From Modicisalibacter muralis (GTDB lineage: Bacteria; Pseudomonadota; Gammaproteobacteria; Pseudomonadales; Halomonadaceae), in contig NZ_FNGI01000005.1 in NCBI RefSeq assembly GCF_900102945.1, positions 182,263-246,262 on the forward strand: DNA of 64,000 nucleotides, written 5' to 3'. Under the pieces are notes generated by a model, which saw only the letters and a program-made list of their open reading frames with translations, was not told the DNA's origin and did no database searches. The position numbers and the translations under genes were made by a program. Positions 21,101 to 29,348 of the stretch are shown here, piece by piece; the first letter of the stretch is position 1, and every line of letters starts with the position of its first letter.

Positions 21101-21627
21101 ACATGCAGATGCTCGACCGTGCGGTGAAGGCGATAAAGGCCGGGAAGACACCCAATATCGAGGCGCCACTGGGCGAAGGCGTGGAAGTCAGTCTCAATCT
21201 GCCGGCGCTGATTCCCGACGATTACCTGCACGACGTGCAGCAACGGTTGATCATGTACAAGCGCATCAGCAATGCCGAGCACGAGGCCGATCTCAAGGAA
21301 CTTCAGGTCGAGATGATCGACCGTTTCGGCCTGCTGCCCGCGCCGGTCAAGACGCTTTTCCGCCAGACCCGGCTACGCCAGCGCGCCGAACGCCTGGGCA
21401 TCGTCCGGCTGGAGGCCGGCGCCGAGCGTGGCCGGATTATCTTCGGCGCCAACCCGGCGGTCGACCCGATGACCCTGGTGTCGCTGATTCAGCGCAACCC
21501 CGAGAGCTATCGACTCGATGGCGCCGACATCCTGCGCTTCGAGGCCGACATGGCCAACGAGGAAGCCCGTTTCGCGGGCGTGGAGCAATTGCTCGAGACG
21601 TTGAACCGCAAGGTTCAGGCCGCCTAG
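18148..21627 (+). CDS. mfd: Transcription-repair coupling factor Mfd
   Basis: 1159 residues, the normal length. An N-terminal UvrB-like region is followed by the RNA-polymerase interaction domain (about 475-560). The RecG-like translocase has Walker A 'GDVGFGKTEVAMRAAF' and 'LLVIDEEHRFGVAQKERLK'. 'RGRVGRSHHQAYAYLLTPP' and the C-terminal TRCF domain complete it. Mfd removes stalled RNA polymerase and recruits UvrA. It is monocistronic and divergent from gap. Confidence 0.97.
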   Translation: MPNFSPLAPPGPSGVRDTRFWQAPQGAASALALARLADQAPLLVITPDTASAQRLENTLRFFAQVPVLPFPDWETLPYDSFSPHQDIVSERLRTLRRLQSARNGIVLVPINTLMQRLPPSDYIAGRVLTLNVGMTLDREGFREQLSRAGYRAVETVYEPGEYALRGALIDLFPMGSESPLRIDLFDDEIDTLRHFDPDTQRSADKIEHVELLPAHEYSLSRSAIACFRDGFETLFDVDPRQCPLYNDALKGIPSPGLEQYLPLFFEQTATLFDHLAEGTQIALLPGVYAAAEHHWAAIQSRYENLGVDPTRPLLPPAQAFIPVPDVFAAIKAKPRIEMVADADHPHAHQPSTQAPPQVAINARAQKPLARLEEFLDAHRDLRLLFVAESRGRREALEETLGVLHLELPHVDGWQAFLDADSQLAITEGELDEGLWLNEPGLSESGPTGHAIAVITETELFGEIVRQTRRREKATDDNELAVRHLSELKPGSPVVHQLHGVGRYQGLETLEAGGQAAEFVALEYADGAKLYVPVDSLQLISRYAGASDELAPLHKLGSDTWDKAKKKAAEKIRDTAAELLDVYARREAREGFACDAPGEEYQRFAASFPFEETPDQRAAIHAVIGDMTASQPMDRVVCGDVGFGKTEVAMRAAFLAVHSGRQVIVLVPTTLLAQQHYDNFRDRFADTAVQVELISRFTAGKGQADTLKRIEEGRADIVIGTHKLLSKSMKFPNMGLLVIDEEHRFGVAQKERLKGLRSEVDILTLTATPIPRTLNMAMSGMRDLSIIATPPARRLSVKTFIQQRNEPIIKEAILREILRGGQVYFLHNEVKSIELSAQKVRDLVPEARVGVAHGQLPERSLERIMSDFYHKRFNVLVCSTIIETGIDVPSANTILIERADKFGLAQLHQLRGRVGRSHHQAYAYLLTPPPKAITKDALKRLEAIGQAEDLGAGFTLASHDMEIRGAGELLGDEQSGQMETIGYSLYMQMLDRAVKAIKAGKTPNIEAPLGEGVEVSLNLPALIPDDYLHDVQQRLIMYKRISNAEHEADLKELQVEMIDRFGLLPAPVKTLFRQTRLRQRAERLGIVRLEAGAERGRIIFGANPAVDPMTLVSLIQRNPESYRLDGADILRFEADMANEEARFAGVEQLLETLNRKVQAA

Positions 21628-21758
21628 CGACAAGCGCCTCTCGCTTGAAAAACAATTTGTGAAACAGCCAGGCTCAAAGGCTGTTGCCCTGACTGCCAAA
21701 TACGTCAAAATGGCGTGATCAGGCGTTCGACGCCGAATTACCGATAGGCCACTACTGC

Positions 21759-22829
21759 ATGCCAGCGATCATCAAACGCACCCTGTTGCTGACCTTTTCC
21801 GCCCTGCTGCTGTTGCCGCTGACGCTCCAAGCGGCCGGCAAGAACTCGCCGGTGGGTCATTACCCCTTACCCGAAGAAGGCGATATCGTCGGCGAAATCC
21901 AGACGGTTACCGCCGAGCATGAAGACACCCTGCTGGAAATCGGCCACCGTTATGGTGTCGGCTACGAAGAAATGCAGCGCGCCAATCCCGGTGTCTCGAT
22001 GTGGGCTCCCGGAGAGGGTACCGAGGTCACGATACCCACGCGCTTCATCTTACCGCCGGGGCCGCGTGAAGGCGTGGTGATCAATGTCGCGGAGATGCGT
22101 CTGTACTACTACCCGCCGACCGCCGAGGGTGAAACCCCAGGCGTGGAAACCTACCCGATCAGCGTGGGGCGCATGGACTGGTCCACGCCGCTCGGTACGA
22201 CACACATCAAGACCAAGGTGATCGAGCCTGCCTGGTATCCGCCTCAGTCGATCATCGAGGAGCACGCCGCGCGTGGCGACAAACTACCCCAAGTGGTGCC
22301 ACCCGGGCCCGACAATCCGCTGGGCGAATACGCCATGTTGTTGGATATCCCCGGCTACCTGATTCATGGCACCAATCGTCCGCAAGGTGTCGGCATGCGC
22401 GTCACCCATGGCTGCATTCGCATGCTGCCCGAGGATATCGAGCGCCTGTTTCCTCGCTTGCCGGTGGGCACCCCGGTGCGCTTGATCAACGAGCCGCTCA
22501 AACTCGGCTGGTCAGCGGAGAACATCTTGTATGTGCAGGCCTATCCTACTCTGCAGGCCAAGCAGGACGATAAGCCGGCCGACCGTGTCGGCGATGCGGT
22601 AACCGCCGTTTCCGCTGCCATCGAGGGCCACCGGTATCCGGTCAACTATGCGCGTCTGCGTCATCTTGTCGAGAATCCCACCGGCCAACCGCAACCACTG
22701 CGCCTGTTCGCCCAACAGCACGTGGTCGAGCCACCGCCCAAGCCACTATACGAGCAGCTGGAACTGGTGACCGACCCGGCCTGGTGGTACGAAACCAAGA
22801 AGGCCCTGTCGATGACAGGGCCCTCCTGA
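21759..22829 (+). CDS. L,D-transpeptidase with LysM-like domain (ErfK/YbiS type)
   Basis: 356 residues with a signal peptide (LLLTFSALLLLPLTLQAAG). A LysM-like segment covers about 50-95 ('DTLLEIGHRYGVGYEEMQRANPG'). The YkuD catalytic domain follows, with 'HGTNRPQGVGMRVTHGCIRM', the Cys of THGC being the nucleophile. Enzymes of this type attach Lpp to peptidoglycan or make 3-3 crosslinks in the periplasm. It is convergent with an Lpp-like lipoprotein gene, a natural substrate. The last codons form a 9-bp perfect hairpin (22802-22822) overlapping the end of the frame. Confidence 0.92.
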   Translation: MPAIIKRTLLLTFSALLLLPLTLQAAGKNSPVGHYPLPEEGDIVGEIQTVTAEHEDTLLEIGHRYGVGYEEMQRANPGVSMWAPGEGTEVTIPTRFILPPGPREGVVINVAEMRLYYYPPTAEGETPGVETYPISVGRMDWSTPLGTTHIKTKVIEPAWYPPQSIIEEHAARGDKLPQVVPPGPDNPLGEYAMLLDIPGYLIHGTNRPQGVGMRVTHGCIRMLPEDIERLFPRLPVGTPVRLINEPLKLGWSAENILYVQAYPTLQAKQDDKPADRVGDAVTAVSAAIEGHRYPVNYARLRHLVENPTGQPQPLRLFAQQHVVEPPPKPLYEQLELVTDPAWWYETKKALSMTGPS

Positions 22830-22836
22830 ACTAGCC

Positions 22837-22883
22837 TCGCGATACTCGCATGCCGCTATGCAAGCGGAGGCGGAGTATCGCGA
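22837..22883. terminator. Long hairpin between convergent L,D-transpeptidase and lpp-like genes
   Basis: TCGCGATACTC (22837-22847) pairs perfectly with GAGTATCGCGA (22873-22883), and an inner CCGC/GCGG pair extends the structure. It lies between two convergent stops and probably serves both strands. There is no clear T-tract on either side. Confidence 0.6.
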
Positions 22884-22890
22884 CGGTCGA

Positions 22891-23130
22891 TCACTTCTGC
22901 ATGGAGCTCTGGAACATCCGATCCATGGCCTGGCGATTTTCCTGGGCCATTTGCAGAGCCTGATCAGCAGTCATCTGTGCCTGCTCGGCAGCAGACATCG
23001 CTTGCTGAGCCGTGCTGCGTGCCTCCATGTCGTGGTGCATGTCACCTTCCATTTCGCCGCCGTTCGCGGCGCAGCCTGCCATCAACATCACGGACAGACC
23101 GAGAGCCGTCAGCTTGAGTGCATTCGTCAT
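22891..23130 (-). CDS. Lpp/OprI-like outer-membrane lipoprotein
   Basis: 79 residues. The signal ends in the lipobox LMAGC, giving a mature protein of about 60 residues. The mature part is an alanine- and glutamine-rich coiled coil (STAQQAMSAAEQAQMTADQA) with heptad spacing and ends in Lys (SSMQK), the residue that Braun lipoprotein uses for covalent attachment to peptidoglycan. It differs from E. coli Lpp by a Met/His/acidic stretch (EMEGDMHHDMEA) after the lipid anchor. L,D-transpeptidase genes flank it on both sides. Confidence 0.85.
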   Translation of the reverse strand: MTNALKLTALGLSVMLMAGCAANGGEMEGDMHHDMEARSTAQQAMSAAEQAQMTADQALQMAQENRQAMDRMFQSSMQK

Positions 23131-23292
23131 TGATATTCTCCTTGAGGGACATTCCTTGGTTTTTGGTTTCCTGCAGAGCAGGTGTGCTACATCAAAACAA
23201 ATTTTTCTTTCAATATCACTTCCCGCGACGTCACTTCCACGACATTTTCCATGAAAAACATGCGGGCAAGCGCTACCTCCTCTAATTAGAAA

Positions 23293-23856
23293 CTAGCGGA
23301 TGATGACTTTCGTGCCAAGTCCAACCCAATTCGCCAGCTTCTCGATCTGTCGGTTAGTCACCGCAATGCAGCCCTCGGTCCAGTTGAATTGGGCATGAAC
23401 CTGCGGGTCGCCCTTGCCAAGGCCATGAATGCCGATGTTGCCCCCCAGCACGGTATTCTGCGGTGGATTGCCATGGCTGCTGTAGTAGGTCAAATAATCG
23501 TTAAACGCCTCGGTGCTCAACACACCCAATCGCTCGGCCTCACGCGCATGTTCGAGTGTCGGGTAGTTCAGACCCAGAAAAATATTGAAATCGCTGTCGT
23601 GATTGATCCAGTTGATACGAAACTCCCCGGTCGGCGTCTTGCTGTCGCCACGCATGTGCAGCCGGCTAGTTCCCGCCCGCCCCAAGGCAATCGGATGGAA
23701 ACGCTCGATCTCCCGCTCGCCGCGATAGACATGCAGGGTAGAACTCGCGGCATCGACCAGCAGCCAGACATCCTCCTGACCGCCACTCGCCTTCAGGGCG
23801 AGCAGGGGCAATAACAACCATAGGCCGAGTAGTAGCCCTCGCTTGATTCGTTTCAT
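23293..23856 (-). CDS. YkuD-family L,D-transpeptidase
   Basis: 187 residues with a signal peptide or N-terminal anchor (GLLLGLWLLLPLLALKASG). The YkuD motifs are 'GDSKTPTGEFRINWIN', 'GIHGLGKG' and the catalytic 'FNWTEGCIAVTNRQIEKL'. It is a compact form without a LysM domain. It lies upstream of the lpp-like gene on the same strand, 162 bp away. Substrate (Lpp anchoring, 3-3 crosslinks or detachment) cannot be decided from sequence. Confidence 0.88.
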   Translation of the reverse strand: MKRIKRGLLLGLWLLLPLLALKASGGQEDVWLLVDAASSTLHVYRGEREIERFHPIALGRAGTSRLHMRGDSKTPTGEFRINWINHDSDFNIFLGLNYPTLEHAREAERLGVLSTEAFNDYLTYYSSHGNPPQNTVLGGNIGIHGLGKGDPQVHAQFNWTEGCIAVTNRQIEKLANWVGLGTKVIIR

Positions 23857-24065
23857 CTATTCACATCCCCACGCGCACTCTTTATAACGCTTTTAGCCGA
23901 CTGCAGGCTCGCCGATTCCGTGACGTTAACAGCACAAAGGCCATGAACGAAGCCCAAACATACCATGGACGATAATGACTACCGGCGGCGAAACGGGAAC
24001 CATCAATATGAGACCCTTGGCTGGAGGCATGACGAAACGCCGAGCCCTCGGCAAGGAGCGTCGAT

Positions 24066-24617
24066 ATGCAAAAGGCTCACCAACCGGCAACGATCTGGAC
24101 GATCGGTCATTCCAATCGCAGCCAGGAGGAATTCCTGGCGCTACTCGATAGCTTGCGTATCGAACAGATCGTCGATATTCGGCGCTTCCCCGGCTCGCGC
24201 CGTCAGCCGCAGTTCGCTGGCGAGGCCCTCGCTCATGGCCTCGCGAAACATCGCATCGCCTATCGGCATTTGCCCGAGTTGGGTGGGCGACGCGGGCGTC
24301 CGGCCAGTGATTCGCCCAACACCGGCTGGCGCGTGGCCCAGTTCGCCGCCTATGCCGATCATATGCAAACCGAGGAGTTCGCCCAAGGCCTGGAGGCGTT
24401 GATGCTCATCGCCGATACACGTCGCAGCGCCATGATGTGCTCCGAAGCAGTGCCTTGGCGCTGCCATCGCCGGCTGGTTGCCGATGCGCTCACGGTAAGA
24501 GGCTGGAAAGTGTTCGATATCATGGCCAGGAACAAGGCGACATTGCATACGCTGACCGATTTCGCCAGCGTTCAAGGCGGTGTGCTGACCTATCCGGGTG
24601 ATGATATCGAGGGCTAG
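24066..24617 (+). CDS. DUF488 family protein
   Basis: 183 residues. The DUF488 pattern is clear: 'TIWTIGHSNRSQEEFLALL' at the start, 'VDIRRFPGSRRQPQF', 'YRHLPELGGRR' and 'MMCSEAVPWRCHRRLVADAL', the last with the conserved Cys and CHR. Biochemical function is unknown. It ends 9 bp from the convergent ku gene and is not part of the repair operon by strand. Confidence 0.88.
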   Translation: MQKAHQPATIWTIGHSNRSQEEFLALLDSLRIEQIVDIRRFPGSRRQPQFAGEALAHGLAKHRIAYRHLPELGGRRGRPASDSPNTGWRVAQFAAYADHMQTEEFAQGLEALMLIADTRRSAMMCSEAVPWRCHRRLVADALTVRGWKVFDIMARNKATLHTLTDFASVQGGVLTYPGDDIEG

Positions 24618-24626
24618 CGCGACGGC

Positions 24627-25706
24627 TCATTCAGCGTCGCCAATGGCCTTGCTGAGCTGCTCTTTGCTCATGTTGCTGCGCCCAGCGATGCCAAGCTGCT
24701 GGGCACGCTTATAAAACTCGCTCCTGGTGCCTCTGGCCGCCTTGCCTTTCGATTCGGCTTTACCCCCGGTTGGGCCGCCGGTTACCGGAGAATAGCCCTG
24801 CGCCAGGCTCTGCTTGAGAACCTGCATCAAATCGACGACTTCGCCGCCCTGCTCGGCCTCGTCTTCCGGCTCCTCGGGCGCATCGATCACGTCCTCGCCC
24901 TTGTCGAGTTTCTTGTGCACGCGCTCGAGCACCCGCTGGCTGTGACGATCCTTCAGGACTTCGCGGTCAAGCTTGCTTTTCGTCAGTGCCTTGATGTTCT
25001 TTTCGAACGTGCGCACCCGCCTGCCATCGGCTTTCTCGGTCTCGGGCAATCCGATATCCGACGGCGTTCGCAGCTCGTCGCAGAAGCGCAGCGCCTCGGC
25101 CCGCAGAATGCCTTTCTCGGCGACGATGGCGATCAGATATTCCTTGCCGCGCATCACGAAAGTGGCGATGCCGGCGCGTCCAGCGTCTTGCATGCTGCTG
25201 GCGAGCAAGCGGTAGGCTTTGGTGGCGCCTTTTTCGGGGGTCAGGAAATAAGCGCGCTCGAAGAACATGGGATCGATTTCATCGCGCGCGACGAAGCGTT
25301 TCAGGTCGATCTCCTGAGACTTCTCCGGCGCCAGCTTGTCGAGCTCTCGGTCCTTGATCACCACGAATTCGTTCTTCTCGACCTCATAACCGCGCACCAG
25401 TTCGTCCTGCGTCAGTGCGCGCTGCTCCTTTTCACAGAAGTAGCGCCGGGCCAGCGGCATGCCATTCTCGTCGATCATGCGCAGCGCTACCGGTTTGGAG
25501 CGGTTGGCGGGAAATAGGCCTACCGGCAAGCTGACCAGGCCGAAGGCGATGGTACCCGACCAGAACGGTCGCGGGCCGCTAACGCGGGTTTCGTGCCTAT
25601 CCTGGCGACCCTTCTTGCCGCTGGCTTTGCCACTCTCGGCCTTTTTTCCACCGGCTGGCTTGCGCTTGCAGGTTCGCTCCTTGCCTTGCGTCTTTTTGCT
25701 AGGCAC
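24627..25706 (-). CDS. ku: Ku protein with basic N-terminal tail and C-terminal SAP-like tail
   Basis: 359 residues. The Ku core (about 45-290) begins 'RPFWSGTIAFGLVSLPVGLF' and contains 'RRYFCEKEQRALTQDELVRGYE'. The first ~45 residues are Lys/Arg-rich. The tail 'RSEFYKRAQQLGIAGRSNMSKEQLSKAI' resembles SAP/Rho-N DNA-binding helices. Bacterial Ku binds DNA ends and recruits LigD for non-homologous end joining. It starts at GTG, overlapping the previous ku by 8 bp. It is the last gene of the operon and longer than most bacterial Ku proteins. Confidence 0.93.
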   Translation of the reverse strand: MPSKKTQGKERTCKRKPAGGKKAESGKASGKKGRQDRHETRVSGPRPFWSGTIAFGLVSLPVGLFPANRSKPVALRMIDENGMPLARRYFCEKEQRALTQDELVRGYEVEKNEFVVIKDRELDKLAPEKSQEIDLKRFVARDEIDPMFFERAYFLTPEKGATKAYRLLASSMQDAGRAGIATFVMRGKEYLIAIVAEKGILRAEALRFCDELRTPSDIGLPETEKADGRRVRTFEKNIKALTKSKLDREVLKDRHSQRVLERVHKKLDKGEDVIDAPEEPEDEAEQGGEVVDLMQVLKQSLAQGYSPVTGGPTGGKAESKGKAARGTRSEFYKRAQQLGIAGRSNMSKEQLSKAIGDAE

Positions 25707-26475
25707 GCTCGCGCTCCTCTTTCAGACTCGCCTGCAGCGCCTTTGAAAGGTCGTCCGAAGGTTTGCGGCGACGAATCGGCGTGACTTTGACTCTGCCACC
25801 GCGCTGCTTGGCCTCGATCAATTCCATCACCCGCTCGCGGTACTCGTCTCGATATTCCCCGGGCTCGAAGGGTGCCTCGAGCATCGAAATGAGCTGGCCG
25901 GCCATGGCCAGTTCCTTGGCGTCGAGCTTGGCGCCTTGCGGCGCTTCGAGCGCATCGACGGATACCAACTCCTCGGCATGACGCAGCGACATCAGCATCG
26001 GATAGCCTTCATGCAGGCGTAGCGCGCCCACGTAGCCTTTCTTACGCATGACCCAGCGCGCCAAGCCCTCCTTGCCGGACGTTTCGAGCGCTTCGATCAG
26101 CGCGAAGTAGTCTTCCTCCAGGCCATCCGGGCCAAGATAATAGGGCCGGTCGTACCAACGGTGATCGATTTGGGTGGGTGGCAGAAAGCCGACCACCTCG
26201 ATATCCCGCGACGATTCCGGCTCCAGCGCGTCGAGTTCGCCCTTGTCGAGCACGACCATGCTGCCTTCATCGGTAACATAGGCCCGGCGCGTGTCCTGGT
26301 AGGCAACCACCTGGTCCGTTTCAGGGTTGACCATGGCCTGCCTGACCGGGGATCGGTCCTTGCCATGCAACAAGCGAAAGTGGATATTGCGATCGCGCAC
26401 CGCGGAGTAGAGTTTTACCGGTACCTGGGCGTCGCCGAAGCGGATTATGCCCTTCCACATCGCTCTCGCCGCCAT
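25699..26475 (-). CDS. ku: Ku protein, second paralogue
   Basis: 258 residues, close to the minimal bacterial Ku. It starts 'MWKGIIRFGDAQVPVKLYSAV' and keeps the Ku ring region. A short basic tail (RGGRVKVTPIRRRKPSDDL) replaces the SAP-like end of its neighbour. The pair differ strongly in sequence, so this is an old duplication or separate acquisition. Two Kus could form a heterodimer, as reported for some bacteria such as Sinorhizobium. It starts immediately after the stop of the zinc-ribbon gene (TGAATG). Confidence 0.93.
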   Translation of the reverse strand: MAARAMWKGIIRFGDAQVPVKLYSAVRDRNIHFRLLHGKDRSPVRQAMVNPETDQVVAYQDTRRAYVTDEGSMVVLDKGELDALEPESSRDIEVVGFLPPTQIDHRWYDRPYYLGPDGLEEDYFALIEALETSGKEGLARWVMRKKGYVGALRLHEGYPMLMSLRHAEELVSVDALEAPQGAKLDAKELAMAGQLISMLEAPFEPGEYRDEYRERVMELIEAKQRGGRVKVTPIRRRKPSDDLSKALQASLKEERERA

Positions 26476-26676
26476 TCACGTATCCTCCTCATGGCACTCG
26501 CTGCACGTCACCTCGCGACTCTCGCGTATCTCCATCATGCAAAAAGGGCAGATCGGTCGGTCGCAATGCACGCAGTGGTAGATCGCTTCGTAATGAAAGG
26601 TACGTTGGCAGAAATCACAGGCTTGCGCGCCGAGCTCCAGCCACCAGGGTGTCGATTGCACTGGATCGTCGCTCAC
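26476..26676 (-). CDS. Small zinc-ribbon protein inside the NHEJ operon
   Basis: 66 residues with eight cysteines in four CxxC pairs: CDFC, CVHC, CPFC and CSEC, enough for two zinc sites. It begins 'MSDDPVQSTPWWLELGAQACDFC' at GTG, overlapping the ligD stop (GTGA), and abuts ku. I do not recognise a named family. Its position between ligD and ku suggests a role in, or co-regulation with, end joining; nothing else shows what it binds. Confidence 0.8.
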   Translation of the reverse strand: MSDDPVQSTPWWLELGAQACDFCQRTFHYEAIYHCVHCDRPICPFCMMEIRESREVTCSECHEEDT

Positions 26677-29270
26677 GTTTTTCCCTCCACGCTGCGTTTC
26701 ATCTCGGCGGTGATCGGTCGGCTGGCCTCGGCAAAACCCTGCCAGGGGTCTTCGCGCAGCGACGACAGCCGGCGACGCAGGTTTTCGATGGTGTAACGAT
26801 CGGAGCGCAGCGCGGCGTTCAGTTCGTCCCAGCGCACCGGCACCGCGACCGGTGCGCCTTCCCTGGCGCGAACGCCATAGGAAGCGATCGCCGTGGCGCC
26901 ACGCCCGTTACGCAGGTAGTCGATGAAAATCCGCCCCTCACGTTTGGCTTTGGACATATTGGCGGTCAGCCGTTGGGGCTCTTGCTCGGCATGGCGTTGA
27001 GCGACGGCCTTGGCAAAATCCCTGACCTCGTCCCAACCGGCCTTGGGTTCGAGCGGCACAACCAGATGCAACCCCTTGCCACCGGTGGTGCGCACGAAGC
27101 TTTGCAAACCCAGCGCCTCCAATCGCTCGCGCAACGTGCCGGCGACGCGCAGAATCTCCTGCCATTTCACTTCCGGCGCGGGATCGAGATCGAACACCAT
27201 ATTGTCGGGGCGTTCGATATCGCCGATTCGGCTGCCCCAAGGGTGGATTTCCAGCGCCCCGGCCTGAACCAGCGCCACCAGGTCGGCGGCGGTCTTCACG
27301 TAAACGTATTCCGCCGAGCCTTCTTTCTCGGTAATCTCGACACGCGGCACGCTGGCGGGAATCGCCACCCGCGGATGTTTCTGAAAAAAACACTCCTTGG
27401 TTCGCCCCTCCGGGCAGCGCACCAGCGAGAGCGGGCGCTCTCTAAGGTGCGGCAATATCCAGTCCTGTATATCGTCGTAATAGCGGGCCAGATCGAGCTT
27501 GGTCAGACCCTGCTCGGGGTACAGGACGCGATCGGCGTGGGTGAGGCGAACTCCCAGTAACTCGGCGTTCGATGCCGTGCCGGACGAAGGTGTCTGACTC
27601 GTCTTCTTGTCGGACTCGGTAGATCGAGAAGCGGGCTTACCCTGATCGCGACTCATGCGAATCTCCTCTGGCTCACGGTCTTCACGCAGGCCACGAAACG
27701 CCGGGTGGCGCAGCCGACCGTCTCGCGTACGCTCGGTAAACTCCACCTCGATCACCAGTTCGGGGCGTACCCAATGCACCGAGCGAGCATCCGGCACCGG
27801 GCCATTGAACGGTGATTTCTCCACGTCGAGCTCACGCAACGTGGCGTGCAATTCATCGAGCTGGCGAGCGCTGAACCCGGTGCCCACCCGGCCGGCATAG
27901 TTGAAGCCACCGTTAGCCTCGAAAGCCCCCATCAGCAATGACCCGAAGCCGCTGCGCGAACCGCCGGGATCAGTGTAGCCGCCGACCACGAATTCTTCGT
28001 AATTGGCACATTTCACCTTCACCCACTGCTTGCTGCGGCCCGGGTGGTAGAGGCTACTGCCGCGCTTACAGACGATACCTTCGAGGCTCAGGCGGCAGGA
28101 TTGCTCGAAGAACGCCTGACCCTGGGTATCGATATGATCGGAATAACGCACACTGCTATTCTTGCCGCCTTTCTTATCGCCATGCCCAGTGGCGCCGACG
28201 ACCCCCGACGCGTCGAGCAGTTGTGAAAGCACTTGCTTGCGTTCGATAAGCGCGACCTGCGTCAGGTCATAGCCTTCGAGGTGAAGCAGATCGAACGCCT
28301 GATAGACGAGCCCGGCGGTCTTGCCACGGCTCAGTGCCTCCTGAAGGCGGCGAAAGCTGCTAGTGCCGTCGCGGGCGAGCGCTACCACTTCGCCGTCGAT
28401 CAGAGCGTGTTCGACCGGTAGCTGCGATAGCGTATCGGCGAGCTCGGGGAAGCGATGCGTCCAGTCCTTGGCGTTGCGGGTGATGAGCCGAACCTCACCC
28501 CGCTCCAGCCGCGCCATGATCCGATAGCCATCGAACTTGATTTCATGCAGCCAGTCCTTGCCCTTCGGTACTTCACGAACCAGGGTGGCGAGTTGCGGGT
28601 GAATGGCGGCGCTTTTGGCAAGCGGCTGCTTGCGGGCGCCCTTGAGCAGCGAGGGATCGGGCGACTCGGGCGATTCCGCCGCACCGTGTTTCGTCCAGGT
28701 ATTGTCGCGATCTTCGGCAATTTGCGCCATGCTGCGCCCACTGACCACGCTGCGATCGTCATCCACGCTGACCGTGGATCCTTTGTGCTTGCCGTCATCG
28801 TGGCGCTTGATCAATAGCCAGTTCTTGCCGCTCTTGTCTTGCTGACGGCGCCCGCTCATGCGCGTCAGCGTCCAGGCGCCGTTGAGCTTCTCGCCCTCGA
28901 AGACAATATCGAATCGGTCCTTACCGGGCTTGCCGGTCGACGACCAGCGCCCCCGATCCCATAGCATCACCGTGCCGCCGCCATAGGCTTTCTCGGGGAT
29001 CACCCCTTCGAAGTCGGCGTACTCGAGGGGATGATCCTCGACCTGAACGGCCAGGCGCTTTTCGCCGGGCTCGAGGCTTGGCCCCTTGGGCAGCGCCCAA
29101 CTCTTGAGCACGCCGTCCTGCTCGAGGCGCAGATCGAAATGATCGTGGCTGGCGGCGTGCTTGTGTATCACGAACAGGCTGCCGGAAGGCGAATCGCCAC
29201 GCTCATCGCCCGCTGGCTCGGCGGTGCGCTTGAAGTCGCGTTTGCGACGGTATTCCTTGAGCTTCTCCAT
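26673..29270 (-). CDS. ligD: NHEJ DNA ligase LigD (phosphoesterase-ligase-polymerase)
   Basis: 865 residues in the Pseudomonas order. The 3'-phosphoesterase domain (about 28-160) has 'VIHKHAASHDHFDLRLE'. The ATP-dependent ligase (about 220-530) has catalytic Lys near 245 in 'EIKFDGYR' and 'EGIVCKRGSSLYHPGRSKQW'. The polymerase/primase (about 570-860) has 'VFDLDPAP' and 'RTTGGKGLHLVVPL'. It processes and seals double-strand breaks with Ku. First gene of a tight operon ligD - zinc ribbon - ku - ku. Confidence 0.96.
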   Translation of the reverse strand: MEKLKEYRRKRDFKRTAEPAGDERGDSPSGSLFVIHKHAASHDHFDLRLEQDGVLKSWALPKGPSLEPGEKRLAVQVEDHPLEYADFEGVIPEKAYGGGTVMLWDRGRWSSTGKPGKDRFDIVFEGEKLNGAWTLTRMSGRRQQDKSGKNWLLIKRHDDGKHKGSTVSVDDDRSVVSGRSMAQIAEDRDNTWTKHGAAESPESPDPSLLKGARKQPLAKSAAIHPQLATLVREVPKGKDWLHEIKFDGYRIMARLERGEVRLITRNAKDWTHRFPELADTLSQLPVEHALIDGEVVALARDGTSSFRRLQEALSRGKTAGLVYQAFDLLHLEGYDLTQVALIERKQVLSQLLDASGVVGATGHGDKKGGKNSSVRYSDHIDTQGQAFFEQSCRLSLEGIVCKRGSSLYHPGRSKQWVKVKCANYEEFVVGGYTDPGGSRSGFGSLLMGAFEANGGFNYAGRVGTGFSARQLDELHATLRELDVEKSPFNGPVPDARSVHWVRPELVIEVEFTERTRDGRLRHPAFRGLREDREPEEIRMSRDQGKPASRSTESDKKTSQTPSSGTASNAELLGVRLTHADRVLYPEQGLTKLDLARYYDDIQDWILPHLRERPLSLVRCPEGRTKECFFQKHPRVAIPASVPRVEITEKEGSAEYVYVKTAADLVALVQAGALEIHPWGSRIGDIERPDNMVFDLDPAPEVKWQEILRVAGTLRERLEALGLQSFVRTTGGKGLHLVVPLEPKAGWDEVRDFAKAVAQRHAEQEPQRLTANMSKAKREGRIFIDYLRNGRGATAIASYGVRAREGAPVAVPVRWDELNAALRSDRYTIENLRRRLSSLREDPWQGFAEASRPITAEMKRSVEGKT

Positions 29271-29348
29271 GGGTCCCCTCTTCCTTGAGCGAGAGTTCTA
29301 TGGATCAGCCTAGTCAAGCAGGCGCGTGGCGCCAATGCGGCCATCGCA

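Noticed and set aside
22802..22822. GGCCCTGTC/GACAGGGCC hairpin at the end of the L,D-transpeptidase frame
   Set aside because: Perfect stem but inside the coding sequence and without a T-tract; the longer hairpin at 22837-22883 is the better terminator candidate.
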